DNA of 64,000 nt from Tepidamorphus sp. (lineage in GTDB: Bacteria > Pseudomonadota > Alphaproteobacteria > Rhizobiales > Tepidamorphaceae): positions 1 to 64,000 of the forward strand of contig JANQKY010000013.1 in the NCBI GenBank assembly GCA_028280885.1. Direction: 5' to 3'. How positions within the stretch are numbered: position 1 is the first letter of the stretch; the number at the start of each line of letters is the position of its first letter. The position numbers and the translations under genes are program-made. Positions 8,207 to 15,709 of this stretch are shown here, in pieces. A model generated the notes under the pieces. It saw only the letters and a list, made by a program, of their open reading frames with translations, was not told where the DNA came from and did no database searches.

Positions 8207-9393
8207 TGGATCCGTCCTCCCGCCGACGGGCTTCCTATGACGGCGCGGTCGTCTGCGCGCCGGTGACCGTGCCTTACGTCCGGTTTTCGCCACAGACCGC
8301 GCATTGGTGGACCGGCGCTGCGCTGTCGGCGCTTGGGCGGGCGGCCGGGATCGGCCCGAATGATATCGACGGGATCTGCTATTCGAGCTTTTCCGCCCAT
8401 CCCGATACGGTCGTCGGCATGGTCCAGCATCTGGGCCTTTCGCCGCGCTGGATGGACCATATCCCGACGGGCGGGGCGAGCGGCGTGATGGCGCTACGCC
8501 GCGCCGCCCGGGCCGTGCAGGCGGGCGATGCCGATCTCGTCGCCTGCGTCGCCGCCGACACCAACCACATCGATAGCTTCCGCCAGACGCTGACCCAGTT
8601 CTCCCGCTTCTCGCAGGACGCGACCTACCCGTATGGCTTCGGCGGGCCGAACGCGACCTTCGCGCTGATTACCGACAATTTCATGCGCGAATACGGGGTC
8701 GGCCGCGAGAGTTTTGCAAAGCTTTGCGTCGCCCAGCGCGACAATGCCCTGTCCAACCCGCATGCCTTGATGAAGAAACCGCTGTCAGTCGAACAGTATA
8801 TGGCCGCGCGGCCGATTTCCGATCCGGTCCATCTGTTCGACTGCGTGATGCCCTGCGCCGGCGCCGAGGCCTTTCTCGTCACCACGCCCGAGCGCGCCGA
8901 GGCGCTTGGCCTGTCGGCGGCGCGGATTGCCGCGACGATCGAGCGCCACAACGCCTTCCCGGACGATTCCGTTCAGACGCGCGGCGGCTGGGAATGCGAT
9001 ATCGACGCCCTCTGGTCGGATGCCGGCTGCTGTCCGGCCGACATGGACATGGTTGAGGCCTATGACGACTATCCGGTGATCGTCGCCATGCAACTCGCCG
9101 ATCTCGGCTTCTGCGCCAAGGCGGACCTTGCCGGTTTCATTGCCAGGACCGATTTCACCGTCGCCGGCGACCTGCCGCTCAACACCAATGGCGGCCAGCT
9201 CTCGGCGGGTCAGGCCGGCGCCGCCGGTGGCTATCAGAACGTGACCGAGGCCCTGCGCCAGATCCTGCATTGCCCGCTCGGGCGCCAGGTGCCGGATGCC
9301 CGCCGCGCGCTCGTCTCCGGCTTTGGCATGGTCAATTACGATCGGGGCGTCTGCACGGGCGCGGCGGTGCTGGAGCAGGAGGTCGTGCGATGA
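8206..9393 (+). CDS. Thiolase-fold protein without canonical nucleophile, probable acyl-CoA aldolase
   Basis: A protein of the SCP-x/lipid-transfer thiolase group (395 aa). The usual nucleophilic Cys of the CxSG motif is Gly90 (TGGASG), and the GHP histidine motif reads SAGQAGAAGG. It therefore should not catalyse a normal Claisen thiolysis. Relatives paired with DUF35 partners (Ltp2 with ChsH2 or similar in steroid side-chain degradation) are retro-aldolases cleaving tertiary beta-hydroxyacyl-CoA to ketone plus short acyl-CoA. The next gene begins inside its stop codon and encodes exactly such a DUF35 domain. The aldolase role is inference from these two facts. Confidence 0.8.
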   Translation: MDPSSRRRASYDGAVVCAPVTVPYVRFSPQTAHWWTGAALSALGRAAGIGPNDIDGICYSSFSAHPDTVVGMVQHLGLSPRWMDHIPTGGASGVMALRRAARAVQAGDADLVACVAADTNHIDSFRQTLTQFSRFSQDATYPYGFGGPNATFALITDNFMREYGVGRESFAKLCVAQRDNALSNPHALMKKPLSVEQYMAARPISDPVHLFDCVMPCAGAEAFLVTTPERAEALGLSAARIAATIERHNAFPDDSVQTRGGWECDIDALWSDAGCCPADMDMVEAYDDYPVIVAMQLADLGFCAKADLAGFIARTDFTVAGDLPLNTNGGQLSAGQAGAAGGYQNVTEALRQILHCPLGRQVPDARRALVSGFGMVNYDRGVCTGAAVLEQEVVR

Positions 9394-10640
9394 CCGAGCC
9401 GCTCGATAAGCCGAAGCGCAAGGACCCGCTGAAGCGCAGCCATGTCGGCCATGTGCCGCCCGCCCCGCGCAGCCGGGCCGCCAAGGCGATGGCGGTGAGG
9501 GCAGGGCAGGGCCGTTTCGTCCTGCAGGTCTGTAAGGACTGCGCAGAAACGACCTATCCGCCGCGCGACCGTTGCCCGAAATGCTGGGGCGAGCTCGTCT
9601 GGCGCGACCAGCCGGATGGCGCCACGCTGGTCGCCGAAACGACGGTCCGCACCTCGATGGACCTGTTCTTCCGCGACCATCTGCCCTGGCGGATCGGCAC
9701 CGCTAAGCTCGATGCTGGCCCGGTGGCGATCGTTCACGTGCATGGCGATGTTGCGGATGGTGCCGCTGGTGGTGCTCGCGTCCGGCTGAAACTGTGCCTT
9801 GATCGCGGCGGCAATCCGGCGCTCTTCGCGCTGCCTGAGACGGAGACCCCGAACATGCAGGACGATCCGCAACTGCGCACCTTCACCGCCAATCCGAAGC
9901 ACCGCCGCGTGCTGGTCACCGACGGGCGCGGCCCGGTCGGGCAGGCGGTGGCGGAAGGCCTGATCGAAGCGGGCGCGGCGACCGTGTTCCTCGGCAATGC
10001 CGACCCGCTGATGCGCTACCCCGGCCAGGCCTCGATCGAGGCGTGCGAGGGGATCGAGACCGTTCCGCTTGATATCGGCGACACGCGAAGCGTGGCCGAG
10101 CTGGCGGGCCAGCTTGGCGGGCGGGTCGATATCCTGGTCAACACCGCCGGCTTCACCCGCGAGGGCGGGGTCGGCTTCGGCGGCAAGATTACCGATCTCC
10201 AGGCCGGGCTTGATATCGATGTCACCGGCCTGATGCGCCTTGCCCAGGCCTTTGCCCCGGCGATGAGCGGCCGCTCCGACGACGGGGTGAACGCGGCGGC
10301 CGCCTTCGTCGATGTCGCCTCCGTCTACGGGCTCACCGGCCGGTCCGGTTTCGCCGGCATGGCGGCGAGCGCCGCGGCGCGGCTGACGCTGCTCGCCGGC
10401 CTCAAGAGCGAGATGCGGCAAACCGGCATCCGCGTGATGAGCGTGCTCACCGGTCCGGTCGATGATGAGTGGCATCAGTCCGTGCTGCCGCCGAAAGTCG
10501 CGCCCCGCCAGGTCGCCCGCGCCGTTGTCGACACGCTCGCCAACGGCCACGACCTGACCCCGGTCGGCGACATCGCAAAGGACGTGCTCGCCCGCTGGCA
10601 GGCCGATCCGCTTCTGACGATCCGGGAGGAAACCGAATGA
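9390..10640 (+). CDS. DUF35 zinc-ribbon/OB-fold protein fused to a degenerate short-chain dehydrogenase
   Basis: Two-domain protein of 416 aa. Residues ~1-150 are a DUF35/ChsH2-like module with a zinc ribbon (Cys48, Cys51, Cys62, Cys65) and an OB fold. Residues ~172-416 are SDR-like. The SDR half is degenerate: the glycine loop reads VTDGRGPVG, NNAG is NTAG, and the catalytic Tyr-x3-Lys positions are Met324 and Ala328, though Ser311 remains. The DUF35 half is the expected partner of the thiolase-fold protein before it (ATGA overlap). The SDR half may serve as scaffold or substrate gate rather than redox enzyme. The start is set by the overlap and not by the longer open frame from 9270. Confidence 0.82.
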   Translation: MTEPLDKPKRKDPLKRSHVGHVPPAPRSRAAKAMAVRAGQGRFVLQVCKDCAETTYPPRDRCPKCWGELVWRDQPDGATLVAETTVRTSMDLFFRDHLPWRIGTAKLDAGPVAIVHVHGDVADGAAGGARVRLKLCLDRGGNPALFALPETETPNMQDDPQLRTFTANPKHRRVLVTDGRGPVGQAVAEGLIEAGAATVFLGNADPLMRYPGQASIEACEGIETVPLDIGDTRSVAELAGQLGGRVDILVNTAGFTREGGVGFGGKITDLQAGLDIDVTGLMRLAQAFAPAMSGRSDDGVNAAAAFVDVASVYGLTGRSGFAGMAASAAARLTLLAGLKSEMRQTGIRVMSVLTGPVDDEWHQSVLPPKVAPRQVARAVVDTLANGHDLTPVGDIAKDVLARWQADPLLTIREETE

Positions 10641-11440
10641 GCCAACCGGCTGGCCGGTCCGTTCTAGCCGATTTCGCCGCCGCCCTTGCGGGCGGTTCCC
10701 TGAAATGCGTCGACCTGACCAACACGCTGAGCCCGGATTTTCCGGTGATCGTGTTGCCGCCGGAATTCGGCGCCTGCGCCCCGTTCCGCATGGAAGAAGT
10801 CTCCCGCTACGACGCGAACGGGCCGGCCTGGTACTGGAACGCCATTTCCATGAACGAACACACCGGCACCCATTTCGACGCGCCGGCCCATTGGGTGACG
10901 GGCAGGGACCTGCCCTCGAACACGGTCGATGCGGTGCCGCCGGCCGATTTCCTGGCGCCCGCCGTCGTCATCAATATCACCCGGGAAGCCGCCGCCGATG
11001 CCGATTTCGTTCTCACGCGGGATTTTCTGGAGGGGTGGGAACAGGCGAACGGCTTAATCCCGCCGCGCCACTGGATCGCCCTGCGCACCGACTGGTACAA
11101 GAAGGTCGGCACGCCGGACTATCTCAACATGCAGGAGGACGGCGCCCATTCGCCGGGGCCGGATGCCGGCGCGATGGACTTCCTCGTCCATGAGCGCGAC
11201 TGCGTCGGCCTCGCCGTCGAGACGGTCGGCACCGATGCCGGCCAGGCCTCGCATTTCAACCCGCCCTTTCCCGCCCATTCGATCCTGCACGGCAATGGCC
11301 GCTACGGCCTGCAATGCCTGCGCAATCTCGATCAACTGCCGACCTTCGGCGCGATCATCGTCGCCTGTCCGCTGAAGATCGAGGGCGGGTCGGGCAGCCC
11401 GCTGCGGGTGATCGCGATCATCGAGGAGGATGCGGCATGA
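10637..11440 (+). CDS. Cyclase-family metal-dependent hydrolase, isatin hydrolase-like
   Basis: A 267-aa member of the kynurenine formamidase/isatin hydrolase family. The metal-site motif HTGTHFDAPAHW gives His75, His79, Asp81 and His85. Near the C-terminus the family segment reads YGLQCLRNLDQLP, with Gln226 where kynurenine formamidases usually have Glu; from memory, isatin hydrolase uses a Gln ligand there. It would open a lactam or amide ring; isatin to isatinate suits the cluster. It overlaps both neighbours by ATGA junctions. Other cyclic amides remain possible substrates. Confidence 0.82.
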   Translation: MSQPAGRSVLADFAAALAGGSLKCVDLTNTLSPDFPVIVLPPEFGACAPFRMEEVSRYDANGPAWYWNAISMNEHTGTHFDAPAHWVTGRDLPSNTVDAVPPADFLAPAVVINITREAAADADFVLTRDFLEGWEQANGLIPPRHWIALRTDWYKKVGTPDYLNMQEDGAHSPGPDAGAMDFLVHERDCVGLAVETVGTDAGQASHFNPPFPAHSILHGNGRYGLQCLRNLDQLPTFGAIIVACPLKIEGGSGSPLRVIAIIEEDAA

Positions 11441-12162
11441 GCGGACACACGACGCTGATCACCGGTGGCAATTCCGGCATTGGTGCCGCGATCGCCGATC
11501 GCCTGCTGGAGAAGGGCGAGACGGTTATCTCGCTCGGCCTGGAGATGCCCTCGGTCGCGCATGACCGGCTGCACGGCTACACGGTCGACCTGACCGACCC
11601 GGCGGCGACCGCCGCGATTGCCCGCGACATCGCGGCCGAGCATGACGTCGACCGGCTCGTCCACAATGCCGGCCTGATCCTGCCCAACCTGCTCGCCGAT
11701 GCCGATCCCGCCGATATCCTGACCCTTGCCCAGCTTCATCTCGCCGCCCCGATGGCGCTCACCCAGGCGATGCTGCCGGCGATGGAAGCCCGTGGTTTCG
11801 GCCGCATCCTGTTCATCGGCTCGCGCGCCTCGATGGGCATGGCGACCCGGTCGGCCTATTCATCGACCAAGGCCGGCGTGCACGGGCTTGCCCGCACCTG
11901 GGCGCAGGAACTGGCGCCCAAGGGCATCACCGTCAACGTCATCGCGCCGGGGCCGGTCCTGACCGACAATTTCTGGGGCATCGTCCCGAAAGACGGCGAG
12001 TTGCAGCAGAAGATCGCCGACGGCATCCCGGTCCGCCGCATCGGCACGCCCGACGACGTCGCCAATGCGGCGCTGTTCTTCCTGGCCGACGAGGCGGGTT
12101 TCGTTACGGGCCAGGTGCTCTATGTCTGCGGCGGCACCAGCCTTGCGGGGCTGGGGACGTAG
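11437..12162 (+). CDS. Short-chain dehydrogenase/reductase (SDR)
   Basis: Cytoplasmic NAD(P)-dependent oxidoreductase (241 aa) of the classical SDR type. The cofactor loop is TGGNSGIG, the NAG motif is present, and the catalytic Ser plus YSSTK are intact. The IAPGPVLTD segment is also typical. Unlike the SDR domain of the fusion protein two genes upstream, it looks fully active. It is the last gene of the rightward operon and starts inside the preceding stop codon. Its step is not clear; it could reduce or oxidise a ring intermediate between dioxygenation and CoA activation. Confidence 0.88.
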   Translation: MSGHTTLITGGNSGIGAAIADRLLEKGETVISLGLEMPSVAHDRLHGYTVDLTDPAATAAIARDIAAEHDVDRLVHNAGLILPNLLADADPADILTLAQLHLAAPMALTQAMLPAMEARGFGRILFIGSRASMGMATRSAYSSTKAGVHGLARTWAQELAPKGITVNVIAPGPVLTDNFWGIVPKDGELQQKIADGIPVRRIGTPDDVANAALFFLADEAGFVTGQVLYVCGGTSLAGLGT

Positions 12163-12442
12163 TAGATTTAAGGGCGGTGGCTGACAGCAACCGCTGACGG
12201 GCCCTCACCCGGCCCTTCGGGCCACCCTCTCCCGCCAAGGGGGAGAGGGAAAGTGCCGGTGGCACCCTCGTTCTCCCCCTTCTCCTTTTGGGAAAGAGGT
12301 CAAGTTTGCGGGAAAGCGGCCGTGTGGCACGGACCCTCTCCCCTCGCGGGAGAGGGTGGCCCGAAGGGCCGGGTGAGGGGTCGTCAACACCACCGCCTCG
12401 GCACCACGTCCCCACCACGACCCGCTTCAGCAGCAACCGCCC
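12163..12442. repeat. Convergent intergenic gap with inverted repeat pair
   Basis: No gene is visible. The gap between the rightward SDR and the leftward DeoR-family gene holds two inverted copies of one GC-rich element, at 12202-12249 and 12334-12379. Each contains smaller hairpins (GGCCCTTCGGGCC and CTCTCCC-GGGAGAG). The copies match over most of their length and differ mainly at CCAAGGGGG versus CGAGGGG. The same CTCTCCC/GGGAGAG block recurs near 18717-18876. It probably acts as a bidirectional transcription stop. Confidence 0.6.
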
Positions 12443-13204
12443 CTATTCCGCTAGCTCCACCCGCGTATCGGCCGCAGCCAGCGCCTCGGCGAGACCCGCC
12501 GGCGGCGGCTGATCGGTCACCAGCGTATCGGCCCGCTCCGGCCCGCAGATCCGCACGAGGCTCGGCCGGCCGAACTTGGACGCATCGGCCGCGACGATCA
12601 CCTGCTCGGCCTGGTCGATCACCGCGCGCGAGAAGTCCGCCTCGGCCAGGTGATAGACCATCAGCGAGCCGTCCAGTTCCATCGCGCCGATCGACAGGAT
12701 GGCGTGGCGGACCCGGAACTGCCGCACGAAGCCGAGCGCCTCGGGCCCCAGCGCCGCCGTATCGTCGGGCCGCAATTCGCCGCCGGCCATGTAGACCCGG
12801 TTGGAATCGTTGGTGGCCAGCGTCCGGGCGATCTCGGCGGAATTGGTGACGACGGTGAGGCCGGAATGCTGGCTGAGCGCGCGGGCGACGAAGGCCGTCG
12901 TCGAGCCGCAATCGAGCATCAGCGTGTCGCCATTCGAGATCAGCCCCGCCACCCGCTCGGCGATCCGCCGCTTGGCGTCCGCATTGACCAGCATGCGGTT
13001 CTGAAACGGCGGCTCGCGGCCGGTATCGGGCAGGGTGATGCCGCCATGCACCTTGGCGAGCAATCCTTCGGAGACCAGCGGCTTGACCGTGCGCCGGATC
13101 GTCTCGTCGGACACGTTCAGCCTCTGCGCCAGATCGCCGATCGAACAGGCGCCGCGCAGTTGAATGAGCCGCAGGATCTCGCTCTGCCTTTGTGTGCGAA
13201 ACAA
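12443..13204 (-). CDS. DeoR/GlpR-family transcriptional repressor
   Basis: Regulator of about 253 aa with an N-terminal DeoR helix-turn-helix (RQSEILRLIQLRGACSIGDLAQRLNVSDETIRR, residues 4-40, written here in parts: RQSEILRLIQ, SIGDLAQRLNVSDETIRR). A sugar-phosphate-sensor-like C-terminal domain follows (DCGSTTAFVARAL). I chose the TTG at 13204 because GGGAGGA lies six bases upstream and the protein then begins MFRTQRQSEIL, as in relatives. A longer frame to 13309 would run through operator-like repeats. It is divergent from the betaine-type importer and is the likely regulator of it. DeoR proteins usually sense phosphorylated compounds, which fits the kinase-like genes downstream. Confidence 0.85.
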   Translation of the reverse strand: MFRTQRQSEILRLIQLRGACSIGDLAQRLNVSDETIRRTVKPLVSEGLLAKVHGGITLPDTGREPPFQNRMLVNADAKRRIAERVAGLISNGDTLMLDCGSTTAFVARALSQHSGLTVVTNSAEIARTLATNDSNRVYMAGGELRPDDTAALGPEALGFVRQFRVRHAILSIGAMELDGSLMVYHLAEADFSRAVIDQAEQVIVAADASKFGRPSLVRICGPERADTLVTDQPPPAGLAEALAAADTRVELAE

Positions 13205-13265
13205 TTCGATCCTCCCACGGGCCGCGCTTAAGCGGAGATACCCTGCGTTTCGGCCCTTGGCAAAC

Positions 13266-13308
13266 TGGAAATTCCAATGATTTAACGGAAGTTCCAACAG
13301 AAATTCCA
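13266..13308. promoter_or_regulatory. Three GGAANTTCC operator-like repeats
   Basis: Three short dyads sit between the DeoR-family gene and the betaine-type binding-protein gene: TGGAAATTCCA (13266-13276), CGGAAGTTCCA (13286-13296) and CAGAAATTCCA (13298-13308). Starts are 20 and 12 bp apart. The AT-rich cluster stands out from the G+C-rich background. Repeated short sites are typical of DeoR-family operators, so these are the likely binding sites for the adjacent repressor. Confidence 0.6.
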
Positions 13309-13462
13309 CAAAAAATGTGATTTTCTGTTGACCGCCTTGCGGGATTCAGCCGATCATTCCGACGGTGCCGGGATGCGGTCGCCTGGTCATGGCCGATCGC
13401 GCCCCGGTCCCTGGGGAAGGACAACCGACGCTCTCATGACAACAACACGGAGGTGAGCGAAC

Positions 13463-14425
13463 ATGACACTGCCACGCATCGCAGTTCTGGCCGGAGCGGC
13501 CGCGCTGTTTGTCTCAGCCGGCGCGCTGCCCGCGCTTGCCGAGGTGGAATCCAAGGATCCGATCAAGCTGACCCTGCACGACTGGACGGGCCAGCTCCTC
13601 ACCACCCAGATCATGGGTGAGGTGCTGAAAAAGGCTGGCTACAACGTCGACTACGTGCAGGCCGACTATCTCGCCCAGTTCGCCGGGCTGAAGACGGGCG
13701 ACCTGCATCTGGCCATGGAGATCTGGGAGACCACGGGCCGCGAGGCGCTCGACGAGGCGGTCGCCACCGGCAATGTCGAAAATCTCGGCGAGACCGGCAT
13801 GCTGGCGATCGAGGAGTGGTGGTATCCCGCCTACATGAAGGAGAAGTGCCCGGGCCTGCCCGATTGGGAAGCGCTCAAGGACGAGGCCTGCGCGGAAGCC
13901 TTCTCGACGCCGGAAACGGCGCCTAACGGCCGCTATCTCGGCGGGCCGGTGACCTGGGGCGGCTTCGACGATGAGCGCGCCGAGGCGCTCGACCTGCCGA
14001 TCGAAGTGATCCATGCCGGCACCGATGCCGCGCTATTTGCCGAACTGGAATCGGCCTATCAGCGCCAGGCGCCGATCCTCTTGTGGGTCTATGCGCCGCA
14101 CTGGGCACCGATCAAATACGAGGGCGAGTGGGTCGAGTTCCCGGCTTACGAGGCCGCCTGCTACGACGATCCGTCCTGGGGCATCAACAAGGACATGGCC
14201 TACGATTGCGGCAAGCCGCGCGGACCGATCTGGAAGGCCGGCTGGGCCGGCATCAAGGACAAGTGGCCGGGCGCCCATTCGGCCATTCAGGCCTTCAACA
14301 TTTCCAACGAGGAAATGGGCAAGATGGTCGCCGACGTCGATCTGGAGGGCAAGAAGCTCGACGATGTCGTCGCCGACTGGATGACCAATAACGAAGACCG
14401 CTGGAAACAGTGGATCGGCGGCTGA
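13463..14425 (+). CDS. Glycine betaine/choline-type ABC transporter substrate-binding protein
   Basis: Periplasmic receptor (320 aa) of the OpuAC/ProX superfamily. A classical Sec signal (residues ~1-26, ending PALAEV) precedes the binding domain. Family traits are LHDWTGQLLTTQIMGEVLKKAGY near the N-terminus (given in parts) and many aromatic residues such as EEWWYPAYM that could form a cation-pi cage for a quaternary amine. The start ATG follows ACGGAGGTGAG. It is the first gene of a rightward set with ATPase and fused permease. The ligand could be glycine betaine, choline or a related methylated amine. Confidence 0.88.
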   Translation: MTLPRIAVLAGAAALFVSAGALPALAEVESKDPIKLTLHDWTGQLLTTQIMGEVLKKAGYNVDYVQADYLAQFAGLKTGDLHLAMEIWETTGREALDEAVATGNVENLGETGMLAIEEWWYPAYMKEKCPGLPDWEALKDEACAEAFSTPETAPNGRYLGGPVTWGGFDDERAEALDLPIEVIHAGTDAALFAELESAYQRQAPILLWVYAPHWAPIKYEGEWVEFPAYEAACYDDPSWGINKDMAYDCGKPRGPIWKAGWAGIKDKWPGAHSAIQAFNISNEEMGKMVADVDLEGKKLDDVVADWMTNNEDRWKQWIGG

Positions 14426-14611
14426 CACCGCTTAAGCAGCGTTACCTCCGGCCGGGGGTGGGTTGAAGGCGACCAGGCGCACGTCACTGTCGTCCGCTCC
14501 CGGCCAAACTTGTTGAATTAAGGCAATCTGGTTGAATGAAGCGGTCCTGAAACGGGATCGCAGCCGACTTCGTCCGGACGCGTCGCCCGTGACGTTCGGA
14601 GCTGAGCCGCC
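14426..14611. other. Intergenic gap with no recognised element
   Basis: A 186-bp gap separates the binding-protein gene from the ATPase gene. I see no gene, strong hairpin or repeat-family member here. The GGTTGAA-like words are isolated. A second promoter or an RNA-processing site could lie here, since binding proteins are usually needed in excess over the membrane subunits. Confidence 0.4.
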
Positions 14612-15709
14612 ATGTCTGATCCCGTCACCAAATCCGACACCACCGCCAAACCTGACCAGATGGTCAAGCTGTCCTGCCGCGGCGTCTGGAAGCTGTTCGG
14701 CCACGGCGCCGAGACGATGCTTGCCGGCGGCAGCCGGCAGCCGACGCTCGACGAGATCAAGTCGGCCGGCCTGATCGGCGCGGTGCGCGACGCCAATCTC
14801 GACGTCCGCCAGGGCGAGATCTTCATCATCATGGGCCTGTCGGGCTCGGGCAAGTCGACGCTGGTGCGCTGCCTGTCGCGGTTGATCGAGCCGACGGCCG
14901 GCGAGATCCTGTTCGAGGGCGAGGATCTCCTGCGCGCTCGCGATGCTGAGATGATCGAGATCCGCCGCCACCGCATGGGCATGGTGTTCCAGCATTTCGC
15001 GTTGCTGCCGCACCTCACCGTGCTCGGCAATGTCGCCTTTCCGCTCGAGGTCCAGGGCGTCGAGCGGAAAGCCCGCGAGGAGCGCGCCCGCCGGGTGATC
15101 GAGTTGGTCGGGCTCGAAGGCCGGGAAGGGTACTATCCGCGCGAATTGTCGGGCGGCCAGCAGCAGCGCGTCGGCATTGCCCGCTCGCTCGCCGTCGAGC
15201 CGGACCTGTGGTTCCTCGACGAGCCGTTCTCGGCGCTCGATCCGCTGATCCGCCGCGAGATGCAGGACGAGTTCCTGCGCCTGCAGAGCGTTCTGAAGAA
15301 GACCATCGTCTTCATCACCCATGATTTCGACGAGGCGATCCGGCTCGCCGACCGCATCGCCATCATGAAGGACGGCGCGATCATCCAGACCGGCACGCCG
15401 GAGGACCTGGTGCTGGCGCCGGCGACCGACTATGTCGCCGAGTTCACCCGCCACATTCCGCGCGCCAAGGTGCTGACCGCCGGGTCCGTCATGGCGCCGT
15501 GGCGCGACGGAGTCGAGACCGGCGGCGATGTCGGGCTCGCCGACCGCATCGGCGATATCGCCGACCGGGTCGAGGCGGCGGACCGGCCCTTCGCGGTGAT
15601 CGGCGCGGATGGTGAGCGCGCCGGCCTGCTCGACGGCCGCGCCGTCGTCGACGTGCTGGTCGGCCGCACCGGCGCAGCAACCGGGGCAACGGGAGGGCGC
15701 GAGGGATGA
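14612..15709 (+). CDS. Glycine betaine/proline-type ABC transporter ATP-binding protein
   Basis: ATPase (365 aa) of the ProV/OpuAA kind. It shows the family's N-terminal extension (VWKLFG and an insert before the ATPase core), Walker A GLSGSGKST, signature LSGGQQQR, Walker B LWFLDEPFSALDP and the switch THDFDEA. The C-terminal ~90 residues are a reduced regulatory tail rather than two clear CBS repeats, so osmotic gating seen in ProV-type pumps may be absent. Its stop overlaps the permease start (ATGA). This favours a role in substrate uptake for catabolism over osmoprotection. Confidence 0.9.
   Translation: MSDPVTKSDTTAKPDQMVKLSCRGVWKLFGHGAETMLAGGSRQPTLDEIKSAGLIGAVRDANLDVRQGEIFIIMGLSGSGKSTLVRCLSRLIEPTAGEILFEGEDLLRARDAEMIEIRRHRMGMVFQHFALLPHLTVLGNVAFPLEVQGVERKAREERARRVIELVGLEGREGYYPRELSGGQQQRVGIARSLAVEPDLWFLDEPFSALDPLIRREMQDEFLRLQSVLKKTIVFITHDFDEAIRLADRIAIMKDGAIIQTGTPEDLVLAPATDYVAEFTRHIPRAKVLTAGSVMAPWRDGVETGGDVGLADRIGDIADRVEAADRPFAVIGADGERAGLLDGRAVVDVLVGRTGAATGATGGREG

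Noticed and set aside
12202..12379. Repeats as a CRISPR array
   Set aside because: Only two copies, in inverted orientation, without regular spacers or cas genes; they are palindromic intergenic elements.
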